NCBI RefSeq assembly: GCF_016703145.1
Contig: NZ_JADJCO010000003.1
Location: 1,805,790-1,869,789 of the forward strand
Source: Ottowia sp.
GTDB lineage: Bacteria; Pseudomonadota; Gammaproteobacteria; Burkholderiales; Burkholderiaceae_C
Length of the DNA: 64,000 nucleotides
Direction: 5' to 3'
The notes beneath the pieces are model-generated. The model searched no databases. It worked only from the letters and a program-made list of their open reading frames with translations, and was not told where the DNA came from. The position numbers were made by a program, and so were the translations under genes. Of the stretch, positions 28,839 to 37,955 are shown in pieces. How positions within the stretch are numbered: the first letter of the stretch is position 1; each line of letters starts with the position of its first letter.

Positions 28839-30710
28839 TCAGCGCTCCATCACGTACGTGCCGGGTGCCGATGCCAGCGGCCGGTGCTTGCGCGATCCGA
28901 GCTTGGTCGGCGCGGTCTTCAGCTCACCCGACTTGCTCTGGATCCACTCCCGCCAGTGCGGCCACCAGCTGCCCTCCTGCCGGGTCGGCTGAGCCCCCTC
29001 CGCCCAGGTCATCGGATCGTCCGTGGCGGCCGGGCTGGCGAAATAGAAGGCCTTCGGCGAACCCGGAGGATTGATCATGCTTTGCAGGTGGCCGGCGTTG
29101 ACCAGCACGAACATGGTCTTGGGGCCGAAAAGCCGCGCGGTGCCGTAGCAGGCGCGCCACGGCGTGATGTGGTCGGTGATGCCGGCGATCACGTAGGCAC
29201 CGAGCTTGATCTGCGACATGTCGATCGGCACGCCAAGCACCTCGAGTCTGCCTGCATTGACGTACGGGTTCTTCTCGACAAGGTCGAGCAGATCACAGTG
29301 AAACTGGCCGGCCAGCCGGGTGGTGTCGGCGTTCCAGGCCAGTATGTCGTAGGCGGGCGGGCTGTTGCCGAGCAGGTAGTTGTTGACCCAGTAGTTCCAG
29401 ATGAGGTCGTTCGGGCGCAGCCAAGCGAACATCGACGCCATCTCCGCGCCGTCAACAAAGCCCTTGCGGCGCGACCTGGCCTTGGCAGCACGGATCGTCG
29501 CCGGGGAATTGAACAGCCCCAGCGTAGAGTCCTCGATCGCGGCCTCGGTGTTCAGGACGCACACCGCCCAGGTGGTGTTGGCGACCTTGGGCTTGCCGGT
29601 GGCGGCGAGCCACGCCAGATAGGCGGCCAGCGTCATGCCGCCAGAACACGTGCCCCACATGTTGACGTCCGGGCTGCCTGTGATCTGGCGCGTCACATCA
29701 ACAGCCGCATCGAGAGCCTGGACGTAGTCGTCCAGACTCCAATGCCGGTGCTCAATTGTCGGGTTGCGCCAGCTGACGACGAACAACTGGATGCCCGAGT
29801 CGGTGGCCCACTTGATGAGGCTTTTCTCCGGCGTCAAGTCGACTGCGTAGTACTTGTTCACCTGAGGAGGCGACATGACCAGCGGCCGTGCATGCACCTG
29901 GGGCGTCGTGGGAGTGAACTGCAGCAACTCGAACATCTCGTGGCGCAGCACCACCTGGCCGGGCGACGTGGCGATGGTCTCGCCGACCTTGAACGACGTG
30001 GCGTCGACCATCGACGGCATCATGTGGTTGTGCCGTACGTCATGGATCAGGTTCTTCAGCCCCTTGACGAGGTTGTCGCCGCCGGTGTCGACGATCTTGC
30101 GCACCGCCGCCGGGTTGCCGAGCACCCAGTTGCTCGGCGCCAGCGCGTCGGTGATCAGCGAGGCGAAGAAATGGGCCCGCCCCTTCTCGATCTTGTTCAG
30201 CTCGGACTTGTCGATGAAGTGCGCCAGCTCCTTCTGCGTCGCCAGGTACGCCTGCATCAGGCGGGCGTACAGCGCGTTGTTCTTCCACGCCGCATCGGCA
30301 AAGCGGCGGTCCTTCGGATCGGGTGCGAGCGCTGAGCCGCCCTTCACGACCTGCCCAAGCTCTTTCACGTAGCGGCCGACGTGCGTGGTCGCCCGCCGCG
30401 GCGTTCGTGCGACGGCTTTCAGCAGCGCGGCAGCAGCGCTCGCTACGTCGCGCCGGTTCAACCCGATCAGAGGGTTGACGGCCAAGGTGTTGCGGCTGGC
30501 CTCGGCGACGAGCCCGGTGATGTCGCCGGCAGCACCAAGCGCTGAGAGGCCGGCATGGGTCGCCTTGTCGGTCAGCGAAGCCGCGGTACCGGCCGCCTGT
30601 CGAGCCTTGCCGGCGACCTGGGTCGCGGTGGCCGCGGTCTTGTCTGCAGCGCGCTTGGCGCTCGCTGCGACCGTCGTGCGGGTACGAACTCTGGAAGTCT
30701 TGGTGACCAT
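28839..30710 (-). CDS. phaC: Polyhydroxyalkanoate synthase PhaC
   Basis: PhaC polymerises (R)-3-hydroxyacyl-CoA. The 623-residue protein has an alanine- and lysine-rich N-terminal extension (about 100 residues), then the PhaC N-terminal domain. The catalytic lipase-like box GTCSGG is in DVNMWGTCSGGMTLAAYLAW, with an Asp in VIAGITDHITPW and a His in VLVNAGHLQSMINPPG, giving the Cys-Asp-His triad. A long N-terminus of this kind is seen in some class I synthases. It ends upstream of the acyl-CoA dehydrogenase in the same run. Confidence 0.95.
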   Translation of the reverse strand: MVTKTSRVRTRTTVAASAKRAADKTAATATQVAGKARQAAGTAASLTDKATHAGLSALGAAGDITGLVAEASRNTLAVNPLIGLNRRDVASAAAALLKAVARTPRRATTHVGRYVKELGQVVKGGSALAPDPKDRRFADAAWKNNALYARLMQAYLATQKELAHFIDKSELNKIEKGRAHFFASLITDALAPSNWVLGNPAAVRKIVDTGGDNLVKGLKNLIHDVRHNHMMPSMVDATSFKVGETIATSPGQVVLRHEMFELLQFTPTTPQVHARPLVMSPPQVNKYYAVDLTPEKSLIKWATDSGIQLFVVSWRNPTIEHRHWSLDDYVQALDAAVDVTRQITGSPDVNMWGTCSGGMTLAAYLAWLAATGKPKVANTTWAVCVLNTEAAIEDSTLGLFNSPATIRAAKARSRRKGFVDGAEMASMFAWLRPNDLIWNYWVNNYLLGNSPPAYDILAWNADTTRLAGQFHCDLLDLVEKNPYVNAGRLEVLGVPIDMSQIKLGAYVIAGITDHITPWRACYGTARLFGPKTMFVLVNAGHLQSMINPPGSPKAFYFASPAATDDPMTWAEGAQPTRQEGSWWPHWREWIQSKSGELKTAPTKLGSRKHRPLASAPGTYVMER

Positions 30711-30726
30711 GGTCTGCCCTCAACGT

Positions 30727-31194
30727 TCAGCCGAACGCCATCGCCAGCGTGATGGCAATCAGCGCCGGCTTGTCGCCGCCTTCGATCTCGACCGTATTCT
30801 CAAGCGACAACAACCATCGGCCGCCGCCCTTGGCCTCGACCCCCACGAGCTTGATGCGATTGCGCACACGCTTGCCGGCCAGCACCGGCGCCAGGAAGCG
30901 AACCTTGTCGAGCCCGTAGTTGAGGATCTGCTTGGCACGGATGCGTGGCACCAGGATCTCCATGCCGCTTGGCGCCAACAGCGCGAGCGTCAGGTAGCCG
31001 TGCGCGATCGTGCCGCCGGCCGGACTCTCCTTGGCCGCGCGTTCGACGTCGACGTGGATCCACTGCCGGTCTTCGGTGCAGTGCGCGAATTCATTGATTC
31101 GGGTCTGGCCGACCTCGATCCACGATGAGAGGCCGAGTTCCTGACCAGCCTTGTCTTGCAGCTCGCCGGGGCTCATGGTTGCGGAGTTGGTCAT
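30727..31194 (-). CDS. phaJ: (R)-specific enoyl-CoA hydratase (MaoC-like, PhaJ type)
   Basis: This is a 155-residue hot-dog-fold dehydratase that turns trans-2-enoyl-CoA into (R)-3-hydroxyacyl-CoA, the PhaC substrate. The hydratase-2 motif appears as FAHCTEDRQWIHVDVERA, with the catalytic Asp and His, then SPAGGTIAHGYLTLALLAP. It is placed just before phaC, as expected. The PhaJ role is inferred from this context; MaoC-domain proteins have several functions. Confidence 0.85.
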   Translation of the reverse strand: MTNSATMSPGELQDKAGQELGLSSWIEVGQTRINEFAHCTEDRQWIHVDVERAAKESPAGGTIAHGYLTLALLAPSGMEILVPRIRAKQILNYGLDKVRFLAPVLAGKRVRNRIKLVGVEAKGGGRWLLSLENTVEIEGGDKPALIAITLAMAFG

Positions 31195-31215
31195 GTTGGG
31201 TCTACCGGTTCGTCT

Positions 31216-32103
31216 TCAGGGCTTGTCGAGAAACTTGTTGATGGCACGCACCGATTCATCCGGGCGCGTCATCAAGAAAAGGTGGCCGCAGTCAAACACC
31301 TTCAACTCGCTGTTTGGGATCAGCAAGCGCATCAGCTTGGCGTTGAACGTATGGATCAACGGGTCGTCGCGACCCGCCATCACGAGCGTGGGCTGTTTGA
31401 GTCGGCTCAACCAGTGCACGCTCGTCCACCCCGTCGCAGCGGCGATCTGCAGGTAGTAGCCCCAGCGCGACTGCCACTTGACGTGCTTCATGAAGTCGGC
31501 GGCCAGTTCAGGCCGGCGCCGGAAGTCGCCGCCATAGATGTCGCCGCTGATCTTGATGGCGTGGTCCTTGCTCATGTATCGGCGAGGCGTGACCATCTTC
31601 GCAAGCGCCTTCGGATGCCCTGGCACCATGAGCATTCCCGTCGCCGTTGCGCACAGAATCAGTCGCCGGCAGCGTGCGCTCGCGCTGCGCGCAAACTCCT
31701 GCGCCGCCGCGCCCCCCCAAGAGACGCCCAGCACGTCCGCCTGGGCATGCCCGTACTGATCGAGAACACCCTCGGCCCAGCGCGCCAGCGTTCGCAGCCG
31801 GTAGGGGCGACGCGGCATCGGCGAATGGCCGACGCCCGGGACGTCGAACACGATGACCTCGCGTGCGGGCATGCTGCGCGCGAGTGGTTCGAGCAACTCG
31901 ATGCTGCCGCCGATACCGTTGAACATCAGCAACGGGACCCCGCTCCCTGACCCTGGCTGCCGGCCGACACGCAACAACTGGCCGCGCACGTTCAGCATCT
32001 GGATCGCGAATGTGGGATCGCCGGGCCGGTTCGCGAATTTGGCAGGATGGTGTTCGCTCACCCCCCGGCGGGAGGCGGCTTCCATGACAACGCTGCTCGC
32101 CAT
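31216..32103 (-). CDS. phaZ: Alpha/beta hydrolase, intracellular PHA depolymerase-like
   Basis: This is a 295-residue hydrolase from ATG 32103, just after the ligase stop. It has an oxyanion-hole segment LLMFNGIGGSIELLEPLAR, the nucleophile elbow VLGVSWGGAAAQEFAR, an acidic residue in VMAGRDDPLIHTFNAK and a catalytic His in FDCGHLFLM. It is closest in look to intracellular PHA depolymerases of the PhaZ (aromatic/mcl) type. With phaC and phaJ nearby, polymer turnover is the likely role; a different ester substrate is possible. Confidence 0.8.
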   Translation of the reverse strand: MASSVVMEAASRRGVSEHHPAKFANRPGDPTFAIQMLNVRGQLLRVGRQPGSGSGVPLLMFNGIGGSIELLEPLARSMPAREVIVFDVPGVGHSPMPRRPYRLRTLARWAEGVLDQYGHAQADVLGVSWGGAAAQEFARSASARCRRLILCATATGMLMVPGHPKALAKMVTPRRYMSKDHAIKISGDIYGGDFRRRPELAADFMKHVKWQSRWGYYLQIAAATGWTSVHWLSRLKQPTLVMAGRDDPLIHTFNAKLMRLLIPNSELKVFDCGHLFLMTRPDESVRAINKFLDKP

Positions 32104-32107
32104 CAGC

Positions 32108-33739
32108 TCAACCGACGTTGCGCAGTTCGCGGCGAAGAATCTTGCCGACGCTGGACTTCGGCAACGCTTCGACAAAGTGCACGACGTGCGGCACCTTGTA
32201 GCCGGTCAAGCTGGCACGGCAATGCACGACTACCTCGGCCTCGGTCAGGTTCGCACCCGGCAGCTTGACGACGAACAGCTTCACAGCCTCGCCCGTCTTC
32301 GGGTGAGGCACGCCGACGCATGCCGCCTCGGCCACGCCGGGGCAGTTGGCCACCACAGCCTCGACTTCATTCGGATAGACGTTGAAGCCCGAGACGATGA
32401 TCATGTCCTTCTTGCGATCGACGATTTTCAGGAACCCCTTGTCGTCGAAGACACCGACGTCGCCGGTGCGGAAGTAGCCGTCGTCGGTGAACGATGTGGC
32501 GTTGGCGTCGGGCTTCTCCCAGTAGCCGCGCATCACCTGCGGCCCCTTGACGCAGATCTCACCTGCTTGCCCCGGGTCTACTTCCTGGTCCGTGTCGTCG
32601 AGCAGCTTGATGTCGGTCGACGGCATCGGCAGGCCGGTCGTTCCGGTGAACTCGTTGATGTATGCCGGGTTGAACGAGACCACCGGCGAGGTTTCCGACA
32701 GACCGTAGCCCTCGCGGATGAAGTGCCCGGTGATCGTCTTCCAGCGGTCCGACACCGCACCCACCACCGCCGCACCGCCCCCGATCGCGAGCTTCAGCTG
32801 CGACCACTCCACCTCGGCGAGCTTCGGGTGCTGCACCAGCCCGCCGTACAGCGTATTGACCCCCATGAACACGGTCGGTCGGGCCTGCGCCAGTACCGCG
32901 ACGAAGCCGTCCATATCGCGCGGGTTGGCGACGAGCCAGTTCTCCGCGCCGACCGAAAGGTAGGTGAGCGACACCATCAGCGCGAAGATGTGGTACAGCG
33001 GAATTGCCGTCACCAGCACTTCTTCGCCCTCTTTCAGCGCAACGGGCATGAACGCTTTGAACTGCTCGGTGTTGGCCACGAGGTTGCGGTGCGACAGAGC
33101 AGCACCCTTCGACAGCCCGGTAGTGCCGCCGGTGTATTGAAGGAACAGCAGGTCATCGCCGGTCAGCGCAACCGGCCGCAGCGCTAGCCCACTGCCCTGG
33201 TCGAGCGCCTCGGCGAAGGAGACCGAGCCACCGAGGCGAGCATCCACCGGCGGACTCGGCAGGTTGGCGCCGCTGGCATCGCCCACCCCGACCGTGATCA
33301 CCGTCTTCAAGCGGGTGTTGGCCCGGACTTCGGCCAGCGTTGGCGTCGAGCCGTTGAAGATGACTATCGTCTCGACCCCGGCGTCGTTGAGCTGGTGCTC
33401 CAGTTCGCGCGCCGTGTACAGCGGGTTCACGTTTACCTGGATCGCACCAGCGCGCATGATCCCCAGCAGCGTGACTGGAAACGCCAGGAGGTTGGGCATC
33501 ATCACCGCGACACGGTCGCCTCGTCCGACGCCCAGCTTGTTCTGCAGATAGGCTGCGAACGTCTGCGCCTGCCGATCGACGTCGGCGTAGGTCAGCGTCT
33601 GGCCGAAGGCCTTGAACGCGGGTCGGCCGGCATGGCGCTTCAGCGCGGCGTTCAGAAGCTCGAGCATCGACGGGTAGCGGTCGGCGTCGATGTCGGACGG
33701 GATACTGCCATACGAGTTGAGCCAATGTCGCGTGCCCAT
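32108..33739 (-). CDS. Fatty-acid/acyl-CoA ligase (AMP-binding, FadD type)
   Basis: This 543-residue acyl-adenylate enzyme activates fatty acids to acyl-CoA. Its AMP-binding motif is LLFLQYTGGTTGLSKGAALS; further motifs are GYGLSETSPVVSFNPAY, DDGYFRTGDVGVFDDKGF and the C-terminal lysine region PKSSVGKILRRELR. It starts the minus-strand PHA run, divergent from the AraC-type gene with about 207 bp between, where a controlled promoter is likely. FadD-type chain range cannot be told. Confidence 0.93.
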   Translation of the reverse strand: MGTRHWLNSYGSIPSDIDADRYPSMLELLNAALKRHAGRPAFKAFGQTLTYADVDRQAQTFAAYLQNKLGVGRGDRVAVMMPNLLAFPVTLLGIMRAGAIQVNVNPLYTARELEHQLNDAGVETIVIFNGSTPTLAEVRANTRLKTVITVGVGDASGANLPSPPVDARLGGSVSFAEALDQGSGLALRPVALTGDDLLFLQYTGGTTGLSKGAALSHRNLVANTEQFKAFMPVALKEGEEVLVTAIPLYHIFALMVSLTYLSVGAENWLVANPRDMDGFVAVLAQARPTVFMGVNTLYGGLVQHPKLAEVEWSQLKLAIGGGAAVVGAVSDRWKTITGHFIREGYGLSETSPVVSFNPAYINEFTGTTGLPMPSTDIKLLDDTDQEVDPGQAGEICVKGPQVMRGYWEKPDANATSFTDDGYFRTGDVGVFDDKGFLKIVDRKKDMIIVSGFNVYPNEVEAVVANCPGVAEAACVGVPHPKTGEAVKLFVVKLPGANLTEAEVVVHCRASLTGYKVPHVVHFVEALPKSSVGKILRRELRNVG

Positions 33740-33946
33740 GCGTTTCTCCTGGTTTCGGCCTCAGCGCACTGTTCCCGGCTCGGTGCTTAGCGCTGCTAGC
33801 TAGACTGTCGGGCCGCGCTGCCGCGATGTCAATGACGCGAAAGGACAGAGCGCGTATCGCCGAGGACAGCGGACCGAGGAGATTCCCTGGGGTGCCGTAC
33901 GAGACAAGTCAGGCGACAATGCGGCCTTGGCCGACGACGAACCGTC

Positions 33947-35050
33947 ATGCGAACGACACCCCGATCCAGAACGACACCCCGATCCAGTCGGGCGTTTGCG
34001 CTGCGCGAGAAACTCCATCCGCCGCTGAAGATCTTCGCCGTTGTCCGCACACTTGCCGGACTCGGCGTCGAGGCGAAGCCGCTGCTGCTGGGCTCCGGGC
34101 TCTCGCCGAGCGATGTTGCCAGTGCGCACTGCCGGACATCGGTGTTCCAGTTCCTGACGGTGTGCGCGAACGCGGCCAAGCTGTCACCCGATCCTCAGTG
34201 GGCCGTACGCGTCGGGTCGCAGATGCATCTCATCGATTACGGCATGTACGGTTTCGTCCTGGCGTGCGCGGGCTCCCTGCGGGCCGCATGCGAATTGGCG
34301 ATGCGCTACCACATTCTCGCCACGCCCGTTGTGCCCATCGAACTGTTCGAAGACCAGACCACGGCTTGCTGGACCTTTCCTCCTTTGGACGAAGCTCACC
34401 TGCCGGATGTCGACGACCGTCTGTTCCGGGCGCTGCTCGAGATGCAGATCGGCATCCATGTCGCGCTAACGCGCCATGTGATGGGCGCTTGGTGCGTACC
34501 CGCGAGGGTCACCTTCGCCCTCGAGCGGCCCCAGCATGCGAATGTGCTGGAGGAAGTCTTTGAGTGTCCGGTCGTGTTCGATCAGATTCGGACCGAACTG
34601 CACTATCCCGTCGAATGGCTGGATCGCACGCCCCAGTTCGCGAACCCGATAACCGCGACCCAGGTCTCCGCCACTTGCGCGAAGCTGCTGGAGGAGCACA
34701 AGTGGAGTCTCGGGCTGAGCCGCAGGGTCTACGCCGAACTGACACGCACGCCCGGCCGGTTTCCCAGCATGCGAGAGGTCGCCGGCACGCTGTGCATGGA
34801 CGCGAGGACGCTGCGACGCCGGCTCGACGAGGAAGGCACCTCCTACATCGATCTGCTGACAAGTGTTCGCCAGGCATTGGCCGTGGACTACTTGTCGACG
34901 ACTCTGCTGACAGTGGATGACATCGCCGCTGCACTGGGTTTCAGCGACGCGACGAGCTTTCGGCACGCCTTCAAGCGCTGGACAGGCCGCACCCTCACCG
35001 AGTATCGGGCCGGCGCCGGCCAAGCGGTAGCAACCCCAAGCACACGCTGA
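33947..35050 (+). CDS. AraC-family regulator (arabinose-binding-domain type)
   Basis: This 367-residue regulator has an N-terminal AraC-ligand domain (QFLTVCANAAKLSPDPQWAV, LIDYGMYGFVLACAGSLRAA) and a C-terminal AraC HTH domain (VAGTLCMDARTLRRRLDEEG, DIAAALGFSDATSFRHAFKR). It is divergent from the fatty-acid activation/PHA run and is the best candidate for its regulator. An 18-bp tandem repeat (33951-33968 and 33969-33986) doubles RTTPRS at the N-terminus, so the true start may be further in. Confidence 0.9.
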   Translation: MRTTPRSRTTPRSSRAFALREKLHPPLKIFAVVRTLAGLGVEAKPLLLGSGLSPSDVASAHCRTSVFQFLTVCANAAKLSPDPQWAVRVGSQMHLIDYGMYGFVLACAGSLRAACELAMRYHILATPVVPIELFEDQTTACWTFPPLDEAHLPDVDDRLFRALLEMQIGIHVALTRHVMGAWCVPARVTFALERPQHANVLEEVFECPVVFDQIRTELHYPVEWLDRTPQFANPITATQVSATCAKLLEEHKWSLGLSRRVYAELTRTPGRFPSMREVAGTLCMDARTLRRRLDEEGTSYIDLLTSVRQALAVDYLSTTLLTVDDIAAALGFSDATSFRHAFKRWTGRTLTEYRAGAGQAVATPSTR

Positions 35051-35616
35051 GACCGACGGGCACTTCGCGGTACTGACCTTGTCGCAACGAGAGTGTTCAT
35101 GCAGCGAGAGCTACCCGTGGCACACGAGCCGGCACCAATCGATTCTTCCGTGTTTCTCCAACTGGAGTTGCGTTTCGAATGGGCTGTGAGGCGTCCGACC
35201 GGCGGCTTTGTGGCGACGAAACGGGGTCATCGGATGTCGCTGACGGGTCGAGAGCACCAGTTCGTCCACGGTGTGAGCGGACATAGAGGAGTCTTCTGCC
35301 CGTGGCCCCATCGAACGACAGGTCCAGGTGGTCGAGCGGTCATTTGAGATCAGGGCCGGTGAAGGACCGGTTGCGGCGCCGCGGCAGGACTCAGTCGTCG
35401 AATTCGGATGACCGCACCCAGCCTTTACGAGGCATTGGCAACTGGAAGGCAGGTCAATGCGGCCTGCAACCGCAATACACTCCGCGCTGCACTTCACGAG
35501 GCTCCGACCGTCCGCGCGCTCGCCGATTTCGCGAGCGGTAGGATGTCCTAATCGGCTAGCGACAGCCGCAAGGATCGCGATGCCAATGGAACCCCAAAGT
35601 CGTAGGAGCGTGTGTG
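35051..35616. other. 566-bp stretch without a supported gene
   Basis: Several short frames occur but none resembles a known family. The segment separates the PHA-associated regulator from a hypothetical gene and RIT element 1, so it may contain old junctions. No repeat or terminator was recognised. Confidence 0.4.
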
Positions 35617-36186
35617 TCAGGGAAGCCGACCTTTGAGGTACTTGCCCGCGCCGCCGCTCAACTCGCTGCGATCGATGATTTTGCCTTGGAATTGGAAGTC
35701 CCGATCAATGCGGACGATCAGCAGCTTTTCGAAGTCGCCTTGGCTCTTAACCAGAACTTGGTCGCTGGTCTTTTCGGGCGAGATAGTCTTGACCTCAACG
35801 CGCTTGCCGTTAATCGTGCCGTCCGAGCCAGGCGCGTGGGTCGCATGGCGGCGCAGACCAAACTTGATCTCTGCGTAGATTTCTCCCAGTTCGCCCCAGA
35901 CCTGAAGGTAGCGGCCGGTATTCTCGAAATGCCGCTCGGCGCAGTCGACCAAGTTCTGGAAGATTTCCGTCTGCTCCAGGATGCTGAACGGAAACCCCTC
36001 TCTGCTCCGAACGGGCTGAACTGAGCGGGCGTCCTCTTCTGGCTCGCCCTCAAGTTGCTCTTCGGCCCACTGCCTGTCGATGTACTTCTCTTCCCAAGGG
36101 GCATAGCCGCAGGCGGCCGCGCCAGCGATGTCCTCGGCGCTGTAGCCACGGTCGTTCATCTCGTACAGAAAATCCCAATCGCTCAC
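35617..36186 (-). CDS. Hypothetical protein with a possible nuclease-fold domain
   Basis: The 189 residues are not recognised as a named family. The second half has ELGEIYAEIKFGLRRH, then GKRVEVKTISPEK and KLLIVRIDRDFQFQGKII. The order Glu, Gly, EVKT resembles the PD-(D/E)XK nuclease core (E...D/ExK) seen in restriction-like and DUF3883-type domains, but this is a by-eye resemblance only. It is isolated between the PHA region and RIT element 1. A defence or mobile-element role is a guess. Confidence 0.5.
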   Translation of the reverse strand: MSDWDFLYEMNDRGYSAEDIAGAAACGYAPWEEKYIDRQWAEEQLEGEPEEDARSVQPVRSREGFPFSILEQTEIFQNLVDCAERHFENTGRYLQVWGELGEIYAEIKFGLRRHATHAPGSDGTINGKRVEVKTISPEKTSDQVLVKSQGDFEKLLIVRIDRDFQFQGKIIDRSELSGGAGKYLKGRLP

Positions 36187-36220
36187 GGTTCTTTCTCCTC
36201 ATCCTTCTCTTGCCCCAATT

Positions 36221-36406
36221 GTGGCTTGGTCACTGCAGCCCTGGTGCAAACCGTTTCCAGGCCTGTACCTCTACGCGCCGACACGGGACAAGATGCCAGC
36301 CAAGGTACGGGCATTGATCGACTTTCTGGTGGAAAAACGTGAGGCGACCGACCAAAAGGCAACGCCAGCTCCAACCAAGAAACAAAGTAAGCCGTCAAAG
36401 TCATGA
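36221..36406 (+). pseudogene. C-terminal remnant of a LysR-family regulator
   Basis: PGLYLYAPTRDKMPAKVRAL, then IDFLVEKRE, matches the conserved end of LysR substrate-binding domains. The rest of a LysR gene (HTH and most of the effector domain) is missing, and the remnant is followed at once by the palindrome that borders RIT element 1. It is a decayed neighbour at a recombination border. Confidence 0.65.
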
Positions 36407-36522
36407 GTCGCCGCCGAAGGACTGACGTGGGCGTGTGTCAGCTGGCCAGGTACCTTGCTTTGTGATCGACCGGTAGAGGCATCATCGCTGACGTTCAAGC
36501 CTCACACAGGAACGACAGCAGG

Positions 36523-36554
36523 CAGCCTTTATGTAGAGCTCTACATAAAGGCTG
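36523..36554. repeat. 32-bp perfect palindrome at the left edge of RIT element 1
   Basis: Perfect dyad centred at 36538/36539 (core TTTATGTAGAGCTC and its complement). Its right arm overlaps the first bases of the RIT inverted repeat. A different palindrome with the same TTTATGT/ACATAAA words lies at the left edge of RIT element 2 (43291-43308). Likely the recombination or target site. Confidence 0.8.
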
Positions 36555-36704
36555 TTATGCACAGGTCCCAGTTATGAACAGTTGCCGAAGGCGATCGAGC
36601 TGAGTGCTTGGGTTCGCCTATGCCACTGACAGCGGCGGTCTTCGTGATCTGGACATAAGCCAGGGGCCGACACAAGACTGGTGATCTCACAACTGGAGAT
36701 CACC

Positions 36705-37955
36705 ATGGATTCGATTCGTTCGCTGCACCCGATGGCCAGGGCCTGGTTGCTCGATGGCCCGCTGTCGCCATATGTCGAGAGGTTCGAGGCGTTGATGGAA
36801 CGAGGCCGGTACGCCGAGGGCACCGTGTCGACGGACCTTCGCGCGTTGGCGCACTTCGCGCATTGGATGACACGGTGTCGGCTTTCTGCCGATCAGATTG
36901 ACGAGTCGCTCGTCGAGTTGTTCCTGGATTCGCACGTGCCGAGATGCGATTGCCATGCCACGGCGTTGCGTAGCCATGACGACTTGCGTGCCAGCCTCGC
37001 ACACTTGTTGGCGCTACTGCGTGAGCAGCATGTCATCGTGGAGCTCCCCGGTCCCAGCGGCCCCATCGCGGAGGAATTGCACCGCTACAACGTGCATATG
37101 CGCGACGCCCGTGGTCTTGGTGTCGGCACGCGCAAAGGTCGCCTGGCGATCGTAGGCAGGCTGTTGCAATGCAAATTCGCCGGTACCGCCATCGCGATTG
37201 GAGAGTTGCAGCCAGAAGACGTTCGCGGCTTCATTGCCACTGAATTGATGCGAGTGAACAGCGTGTCGCACGCCAGCGCGCTGACTGCTGCACTGCGAGC
37301 CTACTTCCGCTATCGCGCCACCTGCGGCGATGCCTTGCATGCCTTGCTAGGCGTCATCTCCTCACCGGCGCGGTGGAGCCTGGCATCACTGCCGCGTGCG
37401 CTCACGGACGAGCAGGTTCAGGTGCTTCTGGCGAGTTGCGCCGAGGCCCGGTCGACACCGCTGCGTATGCTGGCAATGGTGCATTTGGCACTGGACCTCG
37501 GTCTGCGCGTGGGCGAGATCGCCCGACTGGAGATGAACGACTTCGACTGGCGGGCTGGAACCGTGACCTTGAAAGGCACGAAGTCACTGCGTCAGGATGT
37601 TCTGCCACTGCCAGCAGCGACCGGAGAAGCGCTAGCCGCGTACGTGATGCATGAGCGGCCGGCGACCGCGCTGCCAACCCTGTTCGTGCGGCGGATGGCA
37701 CCGCACGACAGGCCCATCGGCGTAGACGCGGTGAGCCGCGCCATCAGGCGTGCCCTGCGACACGCCGGCATTGATCGCAGTTGCCACTCGTTGCGCCACA
37801 CCCTAGCTTGCGGCCTGGTGAACCACGGCAGCTCAATCAAGGAGGTTGCCGACGTGCTTCGGCATAGGTCTATGAACACCTCATTGATCTATGCAAAGCT
37901 CGACAGGCACGCATTGGCCGAGGTGGCCTTGCCTTGGCCCGGGAGCGCAGCATGA
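36705..37955 (+). CDS. Tyrosine recombinase, RitA position (RIT 1)
   Basis: This integrase/recombinase has 416 residues from ATG 36705, with GGAG in front. The N-terminal SAM-like domain is followed by a catalytic domain with the first Arg in LALDLGLRVGEIARLEMNDF, the HxxR box in HSLRHTLACGLVNHG, the second His in DVLRHRSMNTSLIY, and the nucleophile Tyr in SLIYAKLDR. The stop overlaps the next ATG (ATGA), so all three genes are translationally linked. Confidence 0.9.
   Translation: MDSIRSLHPMARAWLLDGPLSPYVERFEALMERGRYAEGTVSTDLRALAHFAHWMTRCRLSADQIDESLVELFLDSHVPRCDCHATALRSHDDLRASLAHLLALLREQHVIVELPGPSGPIAEELHRYNVHMRDARGLGVGTRKGRLAIVGRLLQCKFAGTAIAIGELQPEDVRGFIATELMRVNSVSHASALTAALRAYFRYRATCGDALHALLGVISSPARWSLASLPRALTDEQVQVLLASCAEARSTPLRMLAMVHLALDLGLRVGEIARLEMNDFDWRAGTVTLKGTKSLRQDVLPLPAATGEALAAYVMHERPATALPTLFVRRMAPHDRPIGVDAVSRAIRRALRHAGIDRSCHSLRHTLACGLVNHGSSIKEVADVLRHRSMNTSLIYAKLDRHALAEVALPWPGSAA

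Noticed and set aside
26985..30335. A 1116-codon open frame on the plus strand across etfB, acyl-CoA dehydrogenase and phaC
   Set aside because: It is antisense to clear genes in very GC-rich DNA; the translation is Arg/His/Ala-rich and resembles no family.
33951..33986. 18-bp tandem repeat as a regulatory site
   Set aside because: It is two in-frame units at the extreme N-terminus of the AraC-type gene and more likely a small coding or leader duplication.
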